The notes under the pieces: generated by a model
What the model saw: the letters and a program-made list of their open reading frames with translations, nothing else
Told to the model about the DNA's origin: nothing
Databases searched by the model: none
Shown here: positions 1-8,887 of the stretch, piece after piece
Layout: each line of letters starts with the position of its first letter
Position numbering within the stretch: the stretch's first letter is position 1
Made by a program: the position numbers and the translations under genes
Assembly: GCF_000282215.1 (NCBI RefSeq)
Contig: NZ_AKJS01000197.1
Location: forward strand, 1-35,934
DNA length: 35,934 nt
Direction: 5' to 3'
Source: Pseudomonas sp. GM21
GTDB taxonomy: Bacteria > Pseudomonadota > Gammaproteobacteria > Pseudomonadales > Pseudomonadaceae

Positions 1-110
1 CAGCCGAACAGCGCTCAAAACGCATTGGCAAGATCAAAATGACGCCTTAGGTGTTACCGCCAGCGAAGAACAGCGAGTGCATCAGACAGACGTCCGCGAC
101 CTGAATAAGT

Positions 111-356
111 ATGGGGCCCAACCCTGAAGGCCTGACGTTGTCTCATCAGCCCCCGTACAACTGCCTTCATACTTATGCGACAATATGCTCAATGTCCAAC
201 ATGAACCCCGCCTTCATCGCTCAGCAACTTGGCCACAGCGTCCAAATGTTGCTGACGGCGTATGCGCGTTGGCTCAACTCAAGCTCAGACTGGGCGGAGC
301 TGGAAAAGCTCCAGATTGGTATCAAATCGGTACCAGGCAAAAACAACCAGCTCTAA
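111..356 (+). pseudogene. tyrosine recombinase (phage integrase) C-terminal remnant
   Basis: The reading frame encodes about 80 residues resembling the end of a phage-type tyrosine recombinase: an H-T-Y-A-T segment, then N-P-A-F-I-A-Q-Q-L-G-H-S, then a T-A-Y-A-R-W segment carrying the candidate nucleophilic tyrosine. Only the last quarter of a normal 350-400 residue integrase is present, and an in-frame stop lies just upstream at 102-104. The residue before H-T-Y-A-T is leucine, where active integrases carry the catalytic arginine of the R-H-x-x-R/H-Y set, so the remnant should be inactive even as a domain. It sits directly upstream of a conserved core gene and marks a decayed prophage or island edge. 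The family assignment is fairly secure; the ATG at 111 is probably not a genuine start. Confidence 0.7.
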
Positions 357-376
357 CCCATTGATAGGTAAGGTAA

Positions 377-1966
377 TTGATTTCCACAGCTAACATCACG
401 ATGCAGTTCGGCGCCAAGCCGCTATTCGAAAACGTTTCGGTGAAATTCGGCGCGGGCAACCGCTACGGCCTGATCGGCGCCAACGGTTGCGGCAAGTCGA
501 CTTTCATGAAAATCCTCGGTGGCGACCTTGAGCCTTCCGGTGGCCAGGTCATGCTCGAGCCGAACGTGCGTCTGGGTAAATTGCGCCAGGACCAGTTCGC
601 CTACGAAGAATTCACCGTGATCGACACCGTGATCATGGGTCACGAAGAGCTGTGGAAGGTCAAGGCCGAGCGCGACCGCATCTACTCGCTGCCGGAAATG
701 ACCGAAGAAGACGGCATGGCCGTGGCCGAACTGGAAACCGAGTTCGCCGAAATGGACGGCTACACCGCCGAATCCCGTGCCGGTGAACTGTTGCTGGGCC
801 TGGGTATCGGCATCGAGCAACACTTCGGCCCGATGAGCGAAGTGTCTCCAGGCTGGAAACTGCGCGTATTGCTGGCGCAGGCACTGTTCTCCGATCCGGA
901 AGTGCTGTTGCTCGACGAACCGACCAACCACCTGGACATCAACACCATCCGCTGGCTGGAAAACATTCTGACCCAGCGCTCCAGCCTGATGATCATCATC
1001 TCTCACGACCGTCACTTCCTGAACAGCGTGTGCACCCACATGGCTGACCTGGATTACGGTGAACTGCGTCTGTTCCCGGGCAACTACGACGAGTATATGA
1101 CCGTGGCGACCCAGTCCCGCGAGCAATTGCTGTCGGACAACGCCAAGAAGAAAGCACAGATCTCTGAACTGCAATCGTTTGTCAGCCGATTCTCGGCCAA
1201 CGCCTCGAAAGCCAAGCAAGCGACCTCCCGCGCCAAGGCGATCGACAAGATCCAGCTGGCCGAGGTCAAGCCTTCGAGCCGTGTGAGCCCGTTCATCCGT
1301 TTCGAACAAACCAAGAAGCTGCACCGTCAGGCGGTCATCGTCGAGCGCATGGCCAAAGGCTTCGACGGCAAGACCCTGTTCAAGGACTTCAGCTTCCAGG
1401 TTGAAGCTGGCGAGCGTGTAGCGATCATCGGCCCGAACGGTATCGGTAAAACCACCCTGCTGCGCACCCTGGTCAATGAACTGACCCCGGATGCCGGCAC
1501 GGTGAAGTGGACCGACGCCGCGGAACTGGGCTACTACGCCCAGGACCACGCGCATGACTTCGAAGACGACTGCAACCTGTTCGACTGGATGGGTCAATGG
1601 ACCCAGGGCGGCGAGCAAATCGTTCGCGGTACCCTCGGCCGTATGCTGTTCTCCAACGACGAGATCCTCAAGTCGGTCAAGGTCATCTCCGGTGGTGAGC
1701 AAGGCCGCATGCTGTTCGGCAAGCTGATCCTGCAAAAGCCGAACGTGCTGATCATGGACGAACCGACCAACCACTTGGACATGGAATCCATCGAAGCGCT
1801 GAACCTGGCGCTGGAAAACTACCCGGGCACGCTGATCTTCGTCAGCCACGACCGTGAATTCGTATCGTCGTTGGCCACCCGCATTATCGAGTTGAGCGCC
1901 AGTGGCGTGATCGACTTCAGCGGGACATATGACGATTACCTGCGTAGTCAGGGTGTTGTGTTTTAA
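377..1966 (+). CDS. ybiT: ABC-F family ATP-binding protein, YbiT-like
   Basis: This is a soluble ABC-F protein of 529 residues, close to the roughly 530 of E. coli YbiT. Two ATPase domains are visible: Walker A G-A-N-G-C-G-K-S at about residues 34-41 and G-P-N-G-I-G-K-T in the second half. Both domains have L-L-L/I-M-D-E-P-T-N-H-L-D Walker B segments. The first signature motif is degenerate (S-P-G-W-K) and the second is I-S-G-G-E. There are no membrane segments. ABC-F proteins act on ribosomes as translation factors; the specific role of YbiT is not well defined. The start is TTG, preceded by a purine-rich AGGTAAGG, and is chosen because the first residues align with the family N-terminus. 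A strong terminator follows the stop codon. Confidence 0.93.
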   Translation: MISTANITMQFGAKPLFENVSVKFGAGNRYGLIGANGCGKSTFMKILGGDLEPSGGQVMLEPNVRLGKLRQDQFAYEEFTVIDTVIMGHEELWKVKAERDRIYSLPEMTEEDGMAVAELETEFAEMDGYTAESRAGELLLGLGIGIEQHFGPMSEVSPGWKLRVLLAQALFSDPEVLLLDEPTNHLDINTIRWLENILTQRSSLMIIISHDRHFLNSVCTHMADLDYGELRLFPGNYDEYMTVATQSREQLLSDNAKKKAQISELQSFVSRFSANASKAKQATSRAKAIDKIQLAEVKPSSRVSPFIRFEQTKKLHRQAVIVERMAKGFDGKTLFKDFSFQVEAGERVAIIGPNGIGKTTLLRTLVNELTPDAGTVKWTDAAELGYYAQDHAHDFEDDCNLFDWMGQWTQGGEQIVRGTLGRMLFSNDEILKSVKVISGGEQGRMLFGKLILQKPNVLIMDEPTNHLDMESIEALNLALENYPGTLIFVSHDREFVSSLATRIIELSASGVIDFSGTYDDYLRSQGVVF

Positions 1967-2001
1967 GAGCAGCGATTAGTTTCAAGCTGCAAGCGGCAAG
2001 T

Positions 2002-2032
2002 AAAAAGCCCTGTCCTGGTGACAGGGCTTTTT
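2002..2032 (+). terminator. intrinsic terminator downstream of ybiT-like gene
   Basis: A perfect 13-bp stem (2002-2014 with 2020-2032) and a five-base CTGGT loop end in a T run. The A run on the left arm makes it usable from both strands. Confidence 0.9.
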
Positions 2033-2072
2033 GCATTTCATGGCCGAGGATTTTTCTGGTGCTGATACCAAA

Positions 2073-2086
2073 GCGGGCTTGCCCGC
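2073..2086. repeat. partial REP-like palindrome
   Basis: GCGGGC-TT-GCCCGC is the core of a common Pseudomonas intergenic palindrome. Only the core is present here. Confidence 0.5.
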
Positions 2087-2188
2087 TATGAGGCCCCGAA
2101 AGCCAACGAATATAGTTAGCCAGCTTTCTTTTATTTCACACCCACGCCATGATGCAGCTCTCCCTCCGCCGCCAGCGAATGAGCCCAC

Positions 2189-3376
2189 ATGTCAGCGCAG
2201 CAACAGCCCCCGCAAAGCTCCCTGGCGATTACCCTGCAAATCGTCTCCATCGTTTTTTATACCTTTATTGCCTTCCTCTGCATCGGCTTGCCGATTGCCG
2301 TGATACCGGGCTATGTGCATGAGCAACTGGGTTTCAGCGCGATCATCGCGGGGCTGACCATCGGCTCGCAATACTTGGCCACCCTGCTCAGCCGGCCCAT
2401 GGCCGGGCGCATGTCGGACAGCATCGGCACCAAACGGGCGATTATTTACGGGTTGGCGGGGATTGTGTTGAGCGGCGTGTTGACGTTGCTTTCGACGATG
2501 CTGCAAAGCCTGCCGCTGCTGAGCCTGTTGATCCTGATCGCCGGTCGCTTGTTGCTCGGGATCGCCCAGGGACTGATCGGCGTCGGCACTATCAGTTGGT
2601 GCATGGGTCAGGTCGGCGCGGAACACACCGCCCGTTCAATCTCCTGGAACGGCATCGCATCTTACGGAGCCATCGCCATCGGTGCGCCACTGGGTGTGGT
2701 GATGGTCGCCGAGTATGGTTTTGCCAGTTTGGGCATTGCGCTGTCGCTGTTGGCGCTTGTCGCGCTGCTACTGATCCGCAATAAACCTTCGGTGCCGGTA
2801 GTTCGCGGTGAGCGGCTGCCATTTTGGGCAGTGTTCGGGCGTATAGCACCGTTTGGAGCAAGCCTGAGTCTGGCGTCCATCGGCTATGGCACGCTGACCA
2901 CCTTTATTACGCTGTACTACGTCAGCCGTGGCTGGGCCGGCGCCGCGTATTGCCTCACGGTATTCGGCGTCTGCTTTATTTTGGCGCGACTGCTGTTCAT
3001 CTCCTGTATCAGCCGCTTCGGCGGATTCACCTCGGCCATTGCCTGCATGAGCATTGAAACCGTGGGTCTGGCGCTGCTGTGGCTGGCGCCTTCGACCGGT
3101 TATGCGTTGATCGGCGCGGGGCTGACCGGTTTTGGCTTGTCGCTCGTCTATCCGGCGTTGGGTGTTGAGGCGATCAAGCAAGTGCCCAATTCCAGTCGCG
3201 GCGCCGGTTTGAGTGCTTACGCAGTGTTTTTTGATCTGGCACTCGCCATCGCCGGACCGTTGATGGGCGCGGTGGCGTTGAACCTGGGGTATACGTGGAT
3301 TTTCTTCAGCGCAGCGTTGTTGTCGGTGGCCGGGCTGGCGCTGACCCTTCTACTCAAACGCCGCGCAATGGCCTGA
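2189..3376 (+). CDS. MFS transporter, YhhS/YfcJ-type
   Basis: A 395-residue integral membrane protein with about twelve hydrophobic segments, typical of the major facilitator superfamily. The loop after the second helix carries a recognisable MFS motif A (R-P-M-A-G-R-M-S-D followed by G-T-K-R). The overall pattern (I-P-G-Y-V-H near the start, G-I-A-Q-G-L-I-G-V-G-T in helix 4) resembles the YhhS/YfcJ group of putative exporters, whose substrates are mostly unknown; sugar or drug efflux is the usual guess. It stands alone after the ybiT terminator and converges on the hydrolase gene. The ATG is followed by a Gln/Pro-rich start; the ribosome site is weak, so the exact start is moderately sure. 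Confidence 0.85.
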   Translation: MSAQQQPPQSSLAITLQIVSIVFYTFIAFLCIGLPIAVIPGYVHEQLGFSAIIAGLTIGSQYLATLLSRPMAGRMSDSIGTKRAIIYGLAGIVLSGVLTLLSTMLQSLPLLSLLILIAGRLLLGIAQGLIGVGTISWCMGQVGAEHTARSISWNGIASYGAIAIGAPLGVVMVAEYGFASLGIALSLLALVALLLIRNKPSVPVVRGERLPFWAVFGRIAPFGASLSLASIGYGTLTTFITLYYVSRGWAGAAYCLTVFGVCFILARLLFISCISRFGGFTSAIACMSIETVGLALLWLAPSTGYALIGAGLTGFGLSLVYPALGVEAIKQVPNSSRGAGLSAYAVFFDLALAIAGPLMGAVALNLGYTWIFFSAALLSVAGLALTLLLKRRAMA

Positions 3377-3395
3377 CACCACACGCCCCTGTGGG

Positions 3396-4433
3396 TTATT
3401 GATCTGCGGTTTGCAGGCCCGCCCGGGTCGCGATACCCAGCGAGCGAGTGAAGAAACGCCCGGCCTCGGAAATCATGTCGCGATGAATGACTGCGCGGTC
3501 GACACCATCGGCGTCGGTGCACAACCCCGGGGTGTTGACGATCTGCTCGTCATTGCACGGCGCCATGAACACGAAATGCCCCGCGCCAGCCAACAATTTG
3601 AAGTCCGGTGCAATCGGCAGTTTGCGCGCAAGCGCCGCAGCGTTTTTGTCGAACGCCACCAGCTGGTCGCCGTCGCCACTGTAAAGCAGCACCGGCACAT
3701 GAACGTCGGCCAAGGTGTGACGGCCGAATTTCAAACTCAACGGCGCCATCAACATCAATGCATGCACACGCGGGTCGGCCACGGGTTGCAGGTCATCGCG
3801 GTCGACGATCAGTTCGCCTTGGGTGTTGCAAGCATCACGGTCGTCCGGACGCTCCTGGCAATAGCGGCGCAGCCGATCCAGGTCCGGCGTGGCACCTGAA
3901 AGAATCAATGCCGTTTCACCGCCCGCCGAATAGCCGATCACCCCGACCTGATTGGCATGGACGAACGGCGCGAGCATGCGATCGCCCAACGTGGCGGTAA
4001 TGGCTTCGGAAATCTGGATGGGACGGCCGTAAAGGTTGCTCAACGTACCGAGGCGGCTGTGGTCTTTGGAGTTGTCACCGGGATGAATCACCGCGACTAC
4101 CACAAAGCCTTTGCGTGCCAGCGATGTGGCGAGGTCATGCAGGGCCAGGGGGGTTCCGGTGTTGCCATGGGACAGCATCAGCATCGGGAAGCGCCCGATA
4201 GCCACAGGAATGTCTTCACCGGCTTCGACGGTGTAACCCTCGATTTTGCTAGTGTGTTCCCGGTCGCTGGAGGGGTAGAACGCGATGGCGCGCATCGGCT
4301 GCAAATCGAGGGGGTCGAGAAAACTCATCTCATGGAAGCCGACGCTCCAGTGAGGATGCGGCGCAGGCGCGGCGTGCACTGCATTCAGGCTGCTGAGCAG
4401 GCAAAACAGTAACGCTGCACAAAGACGCACCAT
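3396..4433 (-). CDS. exported alpha/beta hydrolase (dienelactone hydrolase-like)
   Basis: A 345-residue protein with a clear Sec signal peptide (positively charged MVR followed by a leucine/alanine-rich stretch ending A-V-H-A-A). The nucleophile elbow is G-Y-S-A-G-G, H-G-N-T-G-T is a candidate oxyanion loop, and G-A-G-H-F-V near the C-terminus carries the likely catalytic histidine. It is expected to be a periplasmic or secreted esterase/lipase-like enzyme; the substrate is unknown. Four cysteines in the second half could form disulfides, consistent with export. The start at 4433 is preferred over an upstream in-frame one because it places the signal peptide at the N-terminus. The gene is convergent with the MFS gene, 19 bases apart. 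Confidence 0.83.
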   Translation of the reverse strand: MVRLCAALLFCLLSSLNAVHAAPAPHPHWSVGFHEMSFLDPLDLQPMRAIAFYPSSDREHTSKIEGYTVEAGEDIPVAIGRFPMLMLSHGNTGTPLALHDLATSLARKGFVVVAVIHPGDNSKDHSRLGTLSNLYGRPIQISEAITATLGDRMLAPFVHANQVGVIGYSAGGETALILSGATPDLDRLRRYCQERPDDRDACNTQGELIVDRDDLQPVADPRVHALMLMAPLSLKFGRHTLADVHVPVLLYSGDGDQLVAFDKNAAALARKLPIAPDFKLLAGAGHFVFMAPCNDEQIVNTPGLCTDADGVDRAVIHRDMISEAGRFFTRSLGIATRAGLQTADQ

Positions 4434-4596
4434 AAGGATGCCCCCACCTTTGTTACTTGACCGGAAAGCCCGTTCTCCTCGGTTTAGCGAGGCAGCGGCC
4501 TTGTACCAGCAATGTGCGGCTACCAAGGTCAGCGCAGAACGGGGACGTTAACCCGCTGCTGCATAACCTGGGCCACAACCTGAAACGACCAGAAAC

Positions 4597-4644
4597 AAAA
4601 AACTCCGTATCTGGCACTTGCGTGATCAGAATACAGAGTTTTTT
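4597..4644. terminator. bidirectional intrinsic terminator candidate between azoreductase and hydrolase genes
   Basis: An AAAAAACTC-C-GTAT arm at 4597-4610 pairs with ATAC-A-GAGTTTTTT at 4631-4644, with one mismatch and a 20-base loop. It lies just downstream of the azoreductase stop on the minus strand. Confidence 0.6.
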
Positions 4645-4683
4645 GGGGCATTGCCTGAGCAGTTTGACGTCTTTTACGCAGCC

Positions 4684-5295
4684 TTATGCAGCGGCGAACA
4701 ATTGCTCGCTGATTTGCGCTTGAGCGTCGCTCATGGCTTTGGTACGCACTTCGTCACCGTAGGCCAGGCCATGGGCACGGACGAATTCGATGTCGGTGAT
4801 ACCAATGAAGCCGAACAGCACTTTCAAGTACTCTTCGTGAGCCACGCCCGTGGCCTGGCCGGCATGCAGGCCACCGGAAGTCGACACGATCACGACTTTC
4901 TTGCCACCGCACAGGCCTTCAGGACCGGCTTCGGTGTAACGGAAGGTCTGACCCGCAACAGCGATGCGATCGATCCAGGCCTTGAGTTGGGTCGGGATGG
5001 TGAAGTTGTACATTGGTGCGGCAATCACGACGGCATCGGCGGCGAGGAACTCAGCCAGGGTGGTGGCGCTCAACTCGGCTTCGTGCTGTTGGGCGGCATT
5101 GCGCAGTTCGGCGGTAGTACCGGCGGCGACCAGTGTCGTGGCGGAGAAATGGCTGATGGCATCGGCAGCCAGATCGCGGTACGTGACCACGGCGTTCGGC
5201 TCTGCGGTTTGCCAGGCTTTAACGACTTCGCTGCTCAGCAGGCGGGAAGCCGAGTTATCACCAAGAATGCTCGAATCGATATGCAACAGTTTCAT
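4684..5295 (-). CDS. azoR: FMN-dependent NADH azoreductase
   Basis: A 203-residue flavodoxin-like protein, matching AzoR/AcpD length. Family features are the N-terminal M-K-L-L-H-I-D-S-S segment, a P-M-Y-N-F-x-I-P-x-Q-L-K-A-W-I-D-R block that binds FMN and contributes to the dimer, and an S-T-S-G-G loop. The enzyme reduces azo compounds and quinones with NAD(P)H in the cytoplasm and is usually tied to thiol or quinone stress. The start at 5295 has GGAG eight bases upstream; a much longer upstream-open frame is an antisense artefact over the LysR gene. It is divergent from the LysR regulator, which probably controls it. Confidence 0.93.
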   Translation of the reverse strand: MKLLHIDSSILGDNSASRLLSSEVVKAWQTAEPNAVVTYRDLAADAISHFSATTLVAAGTTAELRNAAQQHEAELSATTLAEFLAADAVVIAAPMYNFTIPTQLKAWIDRIAVAGQTFRYTEAGPEGLCGGKKVVIVSTSGGLHAGQATGVAHEEYLKVLFGFIGITDIEFVRAHGLAYGDEVRTKAMSDAQAQISEQLFAAA

Positions 5296-5424
5296 GTGGG
5301 ATCTCCAGGTGAGGACCGCCACGGGGCGATCTGATGGAAAGAATCCTACAGACGAAACCAATAGATGATTAGACCGCAACAATGCGATAGTTCGTCCCAT
5401 TGATAGGACAATCGGACTGCCGCC
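5296..5424. promoter_or_regulatory. divergent azoR / LysR promoter-operator region
   Basis: 129 bases separate the divergent genes. It holds a small inverted repeat, ATTG-ATAGGA-CAAT at 5399-5412, and a related CCAATAGATGATTAG segment near 5358-5372. Both are plausible LysR-family contact sites, but neither has been tested. Confidence 0.3.
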
Positions 5425-6333
5425 ATGCAAGACCTCAATGATCTCTACTACTTCGCCAAAGTCGTTGAAGCCGGCGGCTTCGCGGCTGCCGGGCGTTTGC
5501 TGGGGATTCCCAAGTCGCGCTTGTCGCGGCGTATTGCCGAACTGGAAGAGCGCCTCGGCGCACGCCTGCTGCAACGCACCACCCGCCAACTCAAGCTGAC
5601 GGCCGTGGGCGAGCGCTACCTGCGGCACTGTCAGGCGATGCTGCTGGAAGCGGAAATGGCTGATGAGGCGGTGGCCAGCATGTCCAGCGAACCGCGCGGG
5701 CGACTGCGGGTGTCCTGCCCCGTCGGCCTGGCGCATGAGAGGTTGCCGACGGTCATCGCTCGGTTTCTTGAAAAATACCCCCAGGTACAACTGGAAGTCA
5801 TGTTGGTCAACCGCCGGGTCGACCTGGTGACCGAAGGCGTCGACGTCGCCCTGCGGGTGCGTGAGTTGGGCGACGAAGATCCGCTGTTGGTCACCCGACG
5901 TTTGCGTCAGGCGCAAATGGTCATGGTCGCCACCCCCGAATTTTTGCACGGACGGGACATCAACCACCCCGAAGCGCTGAAGAGCCTGCCGATACTCGGC
6001 GCCCTCGAAGCCGACCGCATGGTGCATATCCGGCTGCTGGATCAACAGGGTAAAAGTGTTGAGCTGAGCCTGGAAGCGCGGCTGGGTATCGACGACTTCA
6101 TCGTGCGCAAGGCTTGTACGCTCGCCGGCCAGGGTTTTACCTTGCTACCCATGATGTATTGCGAGCAGGAGCTTGAAGCGGGCTCGCTGCTACAACTGCT
6201 GCCCGATTGGTCATTGCCTGGCGGCTGGCTGCAGGCGGTCTACCCTCACCGGCGCGGGGTGATGCCAGCGGTTCGTGCCTGGCTCGACCATTTGATCGAA
6301 TCATTCAACGCCGGTGGGGACCGATTGATATGA
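5425..6333 (+). CDS. LysR-family transcriptional regulator
   Basis: A 302-residue protein with an N-terminal winged helix-turn-helix (residues about 1-60, including A-A-x-x-L-G-I-P-K-S-R-L-S-R-R-I-A-x-L-E) and a C-terminal effector-binding domain. The first lines resemble the subgroup of LysR proteins that sit next to quinone/azo reductase genes. Divergence from azoR argues that it senses an electrophile or quinone and controls azoR. Its TGA overlaps the ATG of the YjbR-family gene, so the two are probably translated together. Confidence 0.9.
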   Translation: MQDLNDLYYFAKVVEAGGFAAAGRLLGIPKSRLSRRIAELEERLGARLLQRTTRQLKLTAVGERYLRHCQAMLLEAEMADEAVASMSSEPRGRLRVSCPVGLAHERLPTVIARFLEKYPQVQLEVMLVNRRVDLVTEGVDVALRVRELGDEDPLLVTRRLRQAQMVMVATPEFLHGRDINHPEALKSLPILGALEADRMVHIRLLDQQGKSVELSLEARLGIDDFIVRKACTLAGQGFTLLPMMYCEQELEAGSLLQLLPDWSLPGGWLQAVYPHRRGVMPAVRAWLDHLIESFNAGGDRLI

Positions 6334-6689
6334 AAGCGGCACGCATGAGCGAAGAGGATGTCGCGCGGTTCTGTCTCGCGCTGCCGGGTGCCAGGGAAGA
6401 TTACAAATGGGGCGGTGTGCGGGTGTTTTCGATTGCCGGCAACAAGATGTTCGCGCTGCAAAACCTGCGCGGCGATTCCCTCGCCTTCAAAGTCGACAAA
6501 GACCTGTTTCTGGGACATTGCGACCGGCCGGGCATCCACCCGGCTCCCTATTTGGCGAGAGCCCAGTGGATCATCATGCAAACGCCCTACCCGCTGGGCG
6601 CCGAAGAGCTGCAAGGCTTGTTGCAACGGTCCCACCAAATGGTAGTGAGCAAGTTGCCCAAGCGCACCCAGGTGGGACTGCTGCTTTAA
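6330..6689 (+). CDS. MmcQ/YjbR family protein
   Basis: A 119-residue protein with the YjbR fold signature: an acidic N-terminal helix, F-C-L-A-L-P-G-A-R-E-D-Y-K-W-G near the start, then an F-x-I-A-G-N-K-M-F-A strand and a lysine-rich end. Members are small 'double-wing' proteins called DNA-binding by analogy; biochemical function is unknown. The ATG at 6330 overlaps the LysR stop (ATGA), which supports this start over a longer upstream frame. The 3' end overlaps the convergent DUF1294 gene by 4 bases. Confidence 0.85.
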   Translation: MKAARMSEEDVARFCLALPGAREDYKWGGVRVFSIAGNKMFALQNLRGDSLAFKVDKDLFLGHCDRPGIHPAPYLARAQWIIMQTPYPLGAEELQGLLQRSHQMVVSKLPKRTQVGLLL

Positions 6690-7117
6690 AACAATGCCAG
6701 CAGGTTCGCACCGAGGAACAACTGATCGATCCAGAACACCTCGTGCAGCAACACAATCAGCCAGAACAGCAGCTGATAGGAGACTTTGCGGGTCTTGTGT
6801 CGAAACAGCTGCTGGGCCAGCAAGGCACCGGGCCAGCCGCCAGCCAGTTCAACCGCGTGCAAGACGTTTTCCGGTGTGCGCCAGCTGTCGGCGCGGGCCT
6901 TGCGCTTGTCGCTCCAGTACAGAAAAAACGCCAGCACACTGACGATTGCGTACGCCGCCAGTGGAATCAACGACACCCCACGCAGCCAGAGCGACACCGA
7001 ACCAAACAGCGGCAGTGCGCAAAGCACTGCAAAAACCAGCAGTTTAAGCCGTGGATTCTGAATGTTCTCTCCCCCGGGCTTGCGTCCGGGGTTGCGGCGC
7101 GCGCCGGCGTCACTCAT
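6686..7117 (-). CDS. DUF1294 family membrane protein
   Basis: A 143-residue protein with a basic N-terminus and about four hydrophobic segments. The block Y-W-S-D-K-R-K-A and the following E-L-A-G-G-W-P-G-A-L-L-A-Q-Q-L-F-R-H-K-T segment are diagnostic of DUF1294, whose function is unknown. Its ATG overlaps the TGA of uppP (ATGA), so it is the second gene of a tightly coupled two-gene unit. In other bacteria the domain is often fused to a cold-shock domain; none is present here. Confidence 0.85.
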   Translation of the reverse strand: MSDAGARRNPGRKPGGENIQNPRLKLLVFAVLCALPLFGSVSLWLRGVSLIPLAAYAIVSVLAFFLYWSDKRKARADSWRTPENVLHAVELAGGWPGALLAQQLFRHKTRKVSYQLLFWLIVLLHEVFWIDQLFLGANLLALF

Positions 7118-7944
7118 GGCTCGACCGCAGCCCAGTCGACCCAGCCAAACTGCCAGGTGGCCAAAATCACCAGGCCAAATACAATGCGATACCAGGCGAA
7201 TGCCACGTAGGTGTGGCTGGCGATGAACTTAAGCAAGCCACGGACCGCAATCATCGCGAAGATGAAGGCCGTCACGAAACCAATCGCGAACACTGGAAAG
7301 TCCGCTGGTACGAACAGGTGACGATATTTGAAACCCGAATAAACTGCCGCTGCGACCATGGTCGGCATCGCCAGGAAGAACGAGAATTCAGTCGCGGTCT
7401 TGCGTGACAGACCGAACAACAACCCGCCAATGATGGTCGATCCGGAACGCGATGTACCAGGAATCATCGCCAGACACTGGGCGAAACCGACTTTCAGCGC
7501 ATCCTGCCAAGTGATCTCGTCGACGGTTTCGGCATGCACTTCATGTTGGCGCTTTTCGGCCCACAACATAATCACCCCGCCCACCACCAGCGCTGAGGCG
7601 ACGGTAATCGGGTTGAACAGGTAGTGGTGAATCAAGTCGGAGAAAATCACTCCTAGTACCACAGCCGGCATAAAGGCAATCAACAGGTTGGCAGTAAAGC
7701 GCCTGGCGCCTGGTTGCGTCGGCAACCCGGTGACCACATCAAGAATTTTACGGCGAAACTCCCATACCACCGCGAGGATCGCACCCAACTGGATAATGAT
7801 GTTGAACGCGATAGCGCGTTCACCACCGAAATCGAGCAAGTCGGCCACGATGATTTGGTGTCCGGTACTGGAAATGGGCAGAAACTCCGTCAGCCCTTCC
7901 ACTACGCCAAGTATCAATGCCTGAAAGGCGGTCCAAAGATCCAT
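7114..7944 (-). CDS. uppP: undecaprenyl-diphosphatase
   Basis: A 276-residue polytopic membrane enzyme that dephosphorylates undecaprenyl pyrophosphate to recycle the lipid carrier for peptidoglycan and O-antigen synthesis; overproduction gives bacitracin resistance. Both family motifs are intact: E-G-L-T-E-F-L-P-I-S-S-T-G-H (residues 16-29) and P-G-T-S-R-S-G-S-T in the second half. The start is ambiguous between TTG at 7947 and ATG at 7944, both behind a GGGGGA; ATG is preferred. It is followed by the overlapping DUF1294 gene. Confidence 0.95.
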   Translation of the reverse strand: MDLWTAFQALILGVVEGLTEFLPISSTGHQIIVADLLDFGGERAIAFNIIIQLGAILAVVWEFRRKILDVVTGLPTQPGARRFTANLLIAFMPAVVLGVIFSDLIHHYLFNPITVASALVVGGVIMLWAEKRQHEVHAETVDEITWQDALKVGFAQCLAMIPGTSRSGSTIIGGLLFGLSRKTATEFSFFLAMPTMVAAAVYSGFKYRHLFVPADFPVFAIGFVTAFIFAMIAVRGLLKFIASHTYVAFAWYRIVFGLVILATWQFGWVDWAAVEP

Positions 7945-8249
7945 CAATCCCCCAAGAAGCGATGCCCCCAGGCATGCCCCGTTAGTTTTCCTAAACGTTT
8001 ATCGCGCTGAGCTTAGCTGAAGTTCCCCGCGAACAGGATCCAGACAGAGCCGTAAAAATCCCGTGAAAATCCATTGAGGACTCAGGTTTTTCCGCGCGGG
8101 GCCGAGATCCTATCAGACAAGCCTTTATAGCGCTGCCGCGTAGTAGGACTTGGGTCGCATAAACCTGCCCCAAGGCTCAGAAACCCAGCACGTGGCGCAG
8201 ACCGCCAGTGGCATTTTGAACGACTACCACGACTTGGAAACGGCAAGCT
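7945..8249. other. intergenic stretch upstream of uppP
   Basis: Leader and promoter region of uppP on the minus strand, then sequence of unknown origin running into the chemotaxis-receptor relic. I see no convincing gene, RNA or terminator in it. Confidence 0.4.
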
Positions 8250-8624
8250 ACCCGGACCGGTGAGCTGGGTCGAGGATTTGCGGTGGTGGCCGATGAAGTG
8301 CACCTGCTGGCCCGGGGCACGCAGAAGTCCACGGCCGAAATCCAGTCGATAATCGAACGCTTGCAGAGTCATTCGGAAGCGGCGGTCAAAGTCATCGACG
8401 ACAGCAGCTGTGCATCACGATTGACAATCGAACAGGCCGACCTGGCCGGTGCAAGTCTGAATGCGATTAGCCAGGCGTTGCGCAACCTCAACGGTTTGAA
8501 CGCCTATATCGCCAGCGCGACATTGCAGCAAGCCCATGTGGTGGTGGACATCAATACAAACGATGAACCCGGTGGCGCTGGGCTTCCCTCGCCACAATTG
8601 TGCTTCTGCATTTCTGCCTACTAA
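8250..8624 (+). pseudogene. methyl-accepting chemotaxis protein fragment
   Basis: About 100 residues match the cytoplasmic signalling hairpin of a chemoreceptor: G-E-L-G-R-G-F-A-V-V-A-D-E-V, then T-Q-K-S-T-A-E-I-Q-S-I-I-E-R-L-Q, then I-A-S-A-T-L-Q-Q-A-H-V-V-V-D-I-N. The sensor domain, membrane helices, HAMP domain and the tip upstream of G-R-G-F are missing. The C-terminal end after D-I-N (about 8560) is replaced by unrelated sequence. Key positions have drifted, for example E-V-R to E-V-H and a leucine where receptors usually have E-E-Q. No start codon with a ribosome site is apparent. It is a relic at the left edge of the AT-rich LRR segment. Confidence 0.75.
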
Positions 8625-8887
8625 AAATGTAAATACTCCCCGAACAAGATCAGCGTGTGGTCACTACGCGAAGTGCCTCGGATAAAGTGCACAACTATCT
8701 ACCTCGTAACTGGGGCCGAAGTGAGCGCTTTATAGAAGCCGGATTTTTATTGCTCGATAACAATACTGCTAAAAATATTCAAGCAGTCTATTTTCGGCCG
8801 AAATCAAGAACGTCGCAATCACAATGGTATAAACCCATAAAAAAGCGATTTAACTTAAGACTCCAAGTCTATAGAAGGAGCATCAAT

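Noticed and set aside
3..50. Open frame entering from the left edge and ending at TAG 48-50
   Set aside because: Only 15 codons are visible and no family feature can be recognised; not enough to call a gene.
422..1849. Long antisense frame over the ABC-F gene
   Set aside because: It mirrors the strong codon bias of a well-supported gene and has no recognisable domain; a GC-rich shadow frame.
5296..6045. N-terminal extension of azoR across the LysR gene
   Set aside because: The azoreductase fold begins at 5295 with a good ribosome site; the extension is antisense of the regulator.
8640..8680. Possible hrp box (HrpL promoter) ahead of the LRR gene
   Set aside because: CGAACA and TCACTAC only partly match GGAACC-N15/16-CCACNNA; too many mismatches to call.
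8657..8887. 77-codon N-terminal extension of the LRR protein
   Set aside because: No ribosome site, no similarity to effector caps, and a near-ideal AGAAGGAG sits before the ATG at 8888.
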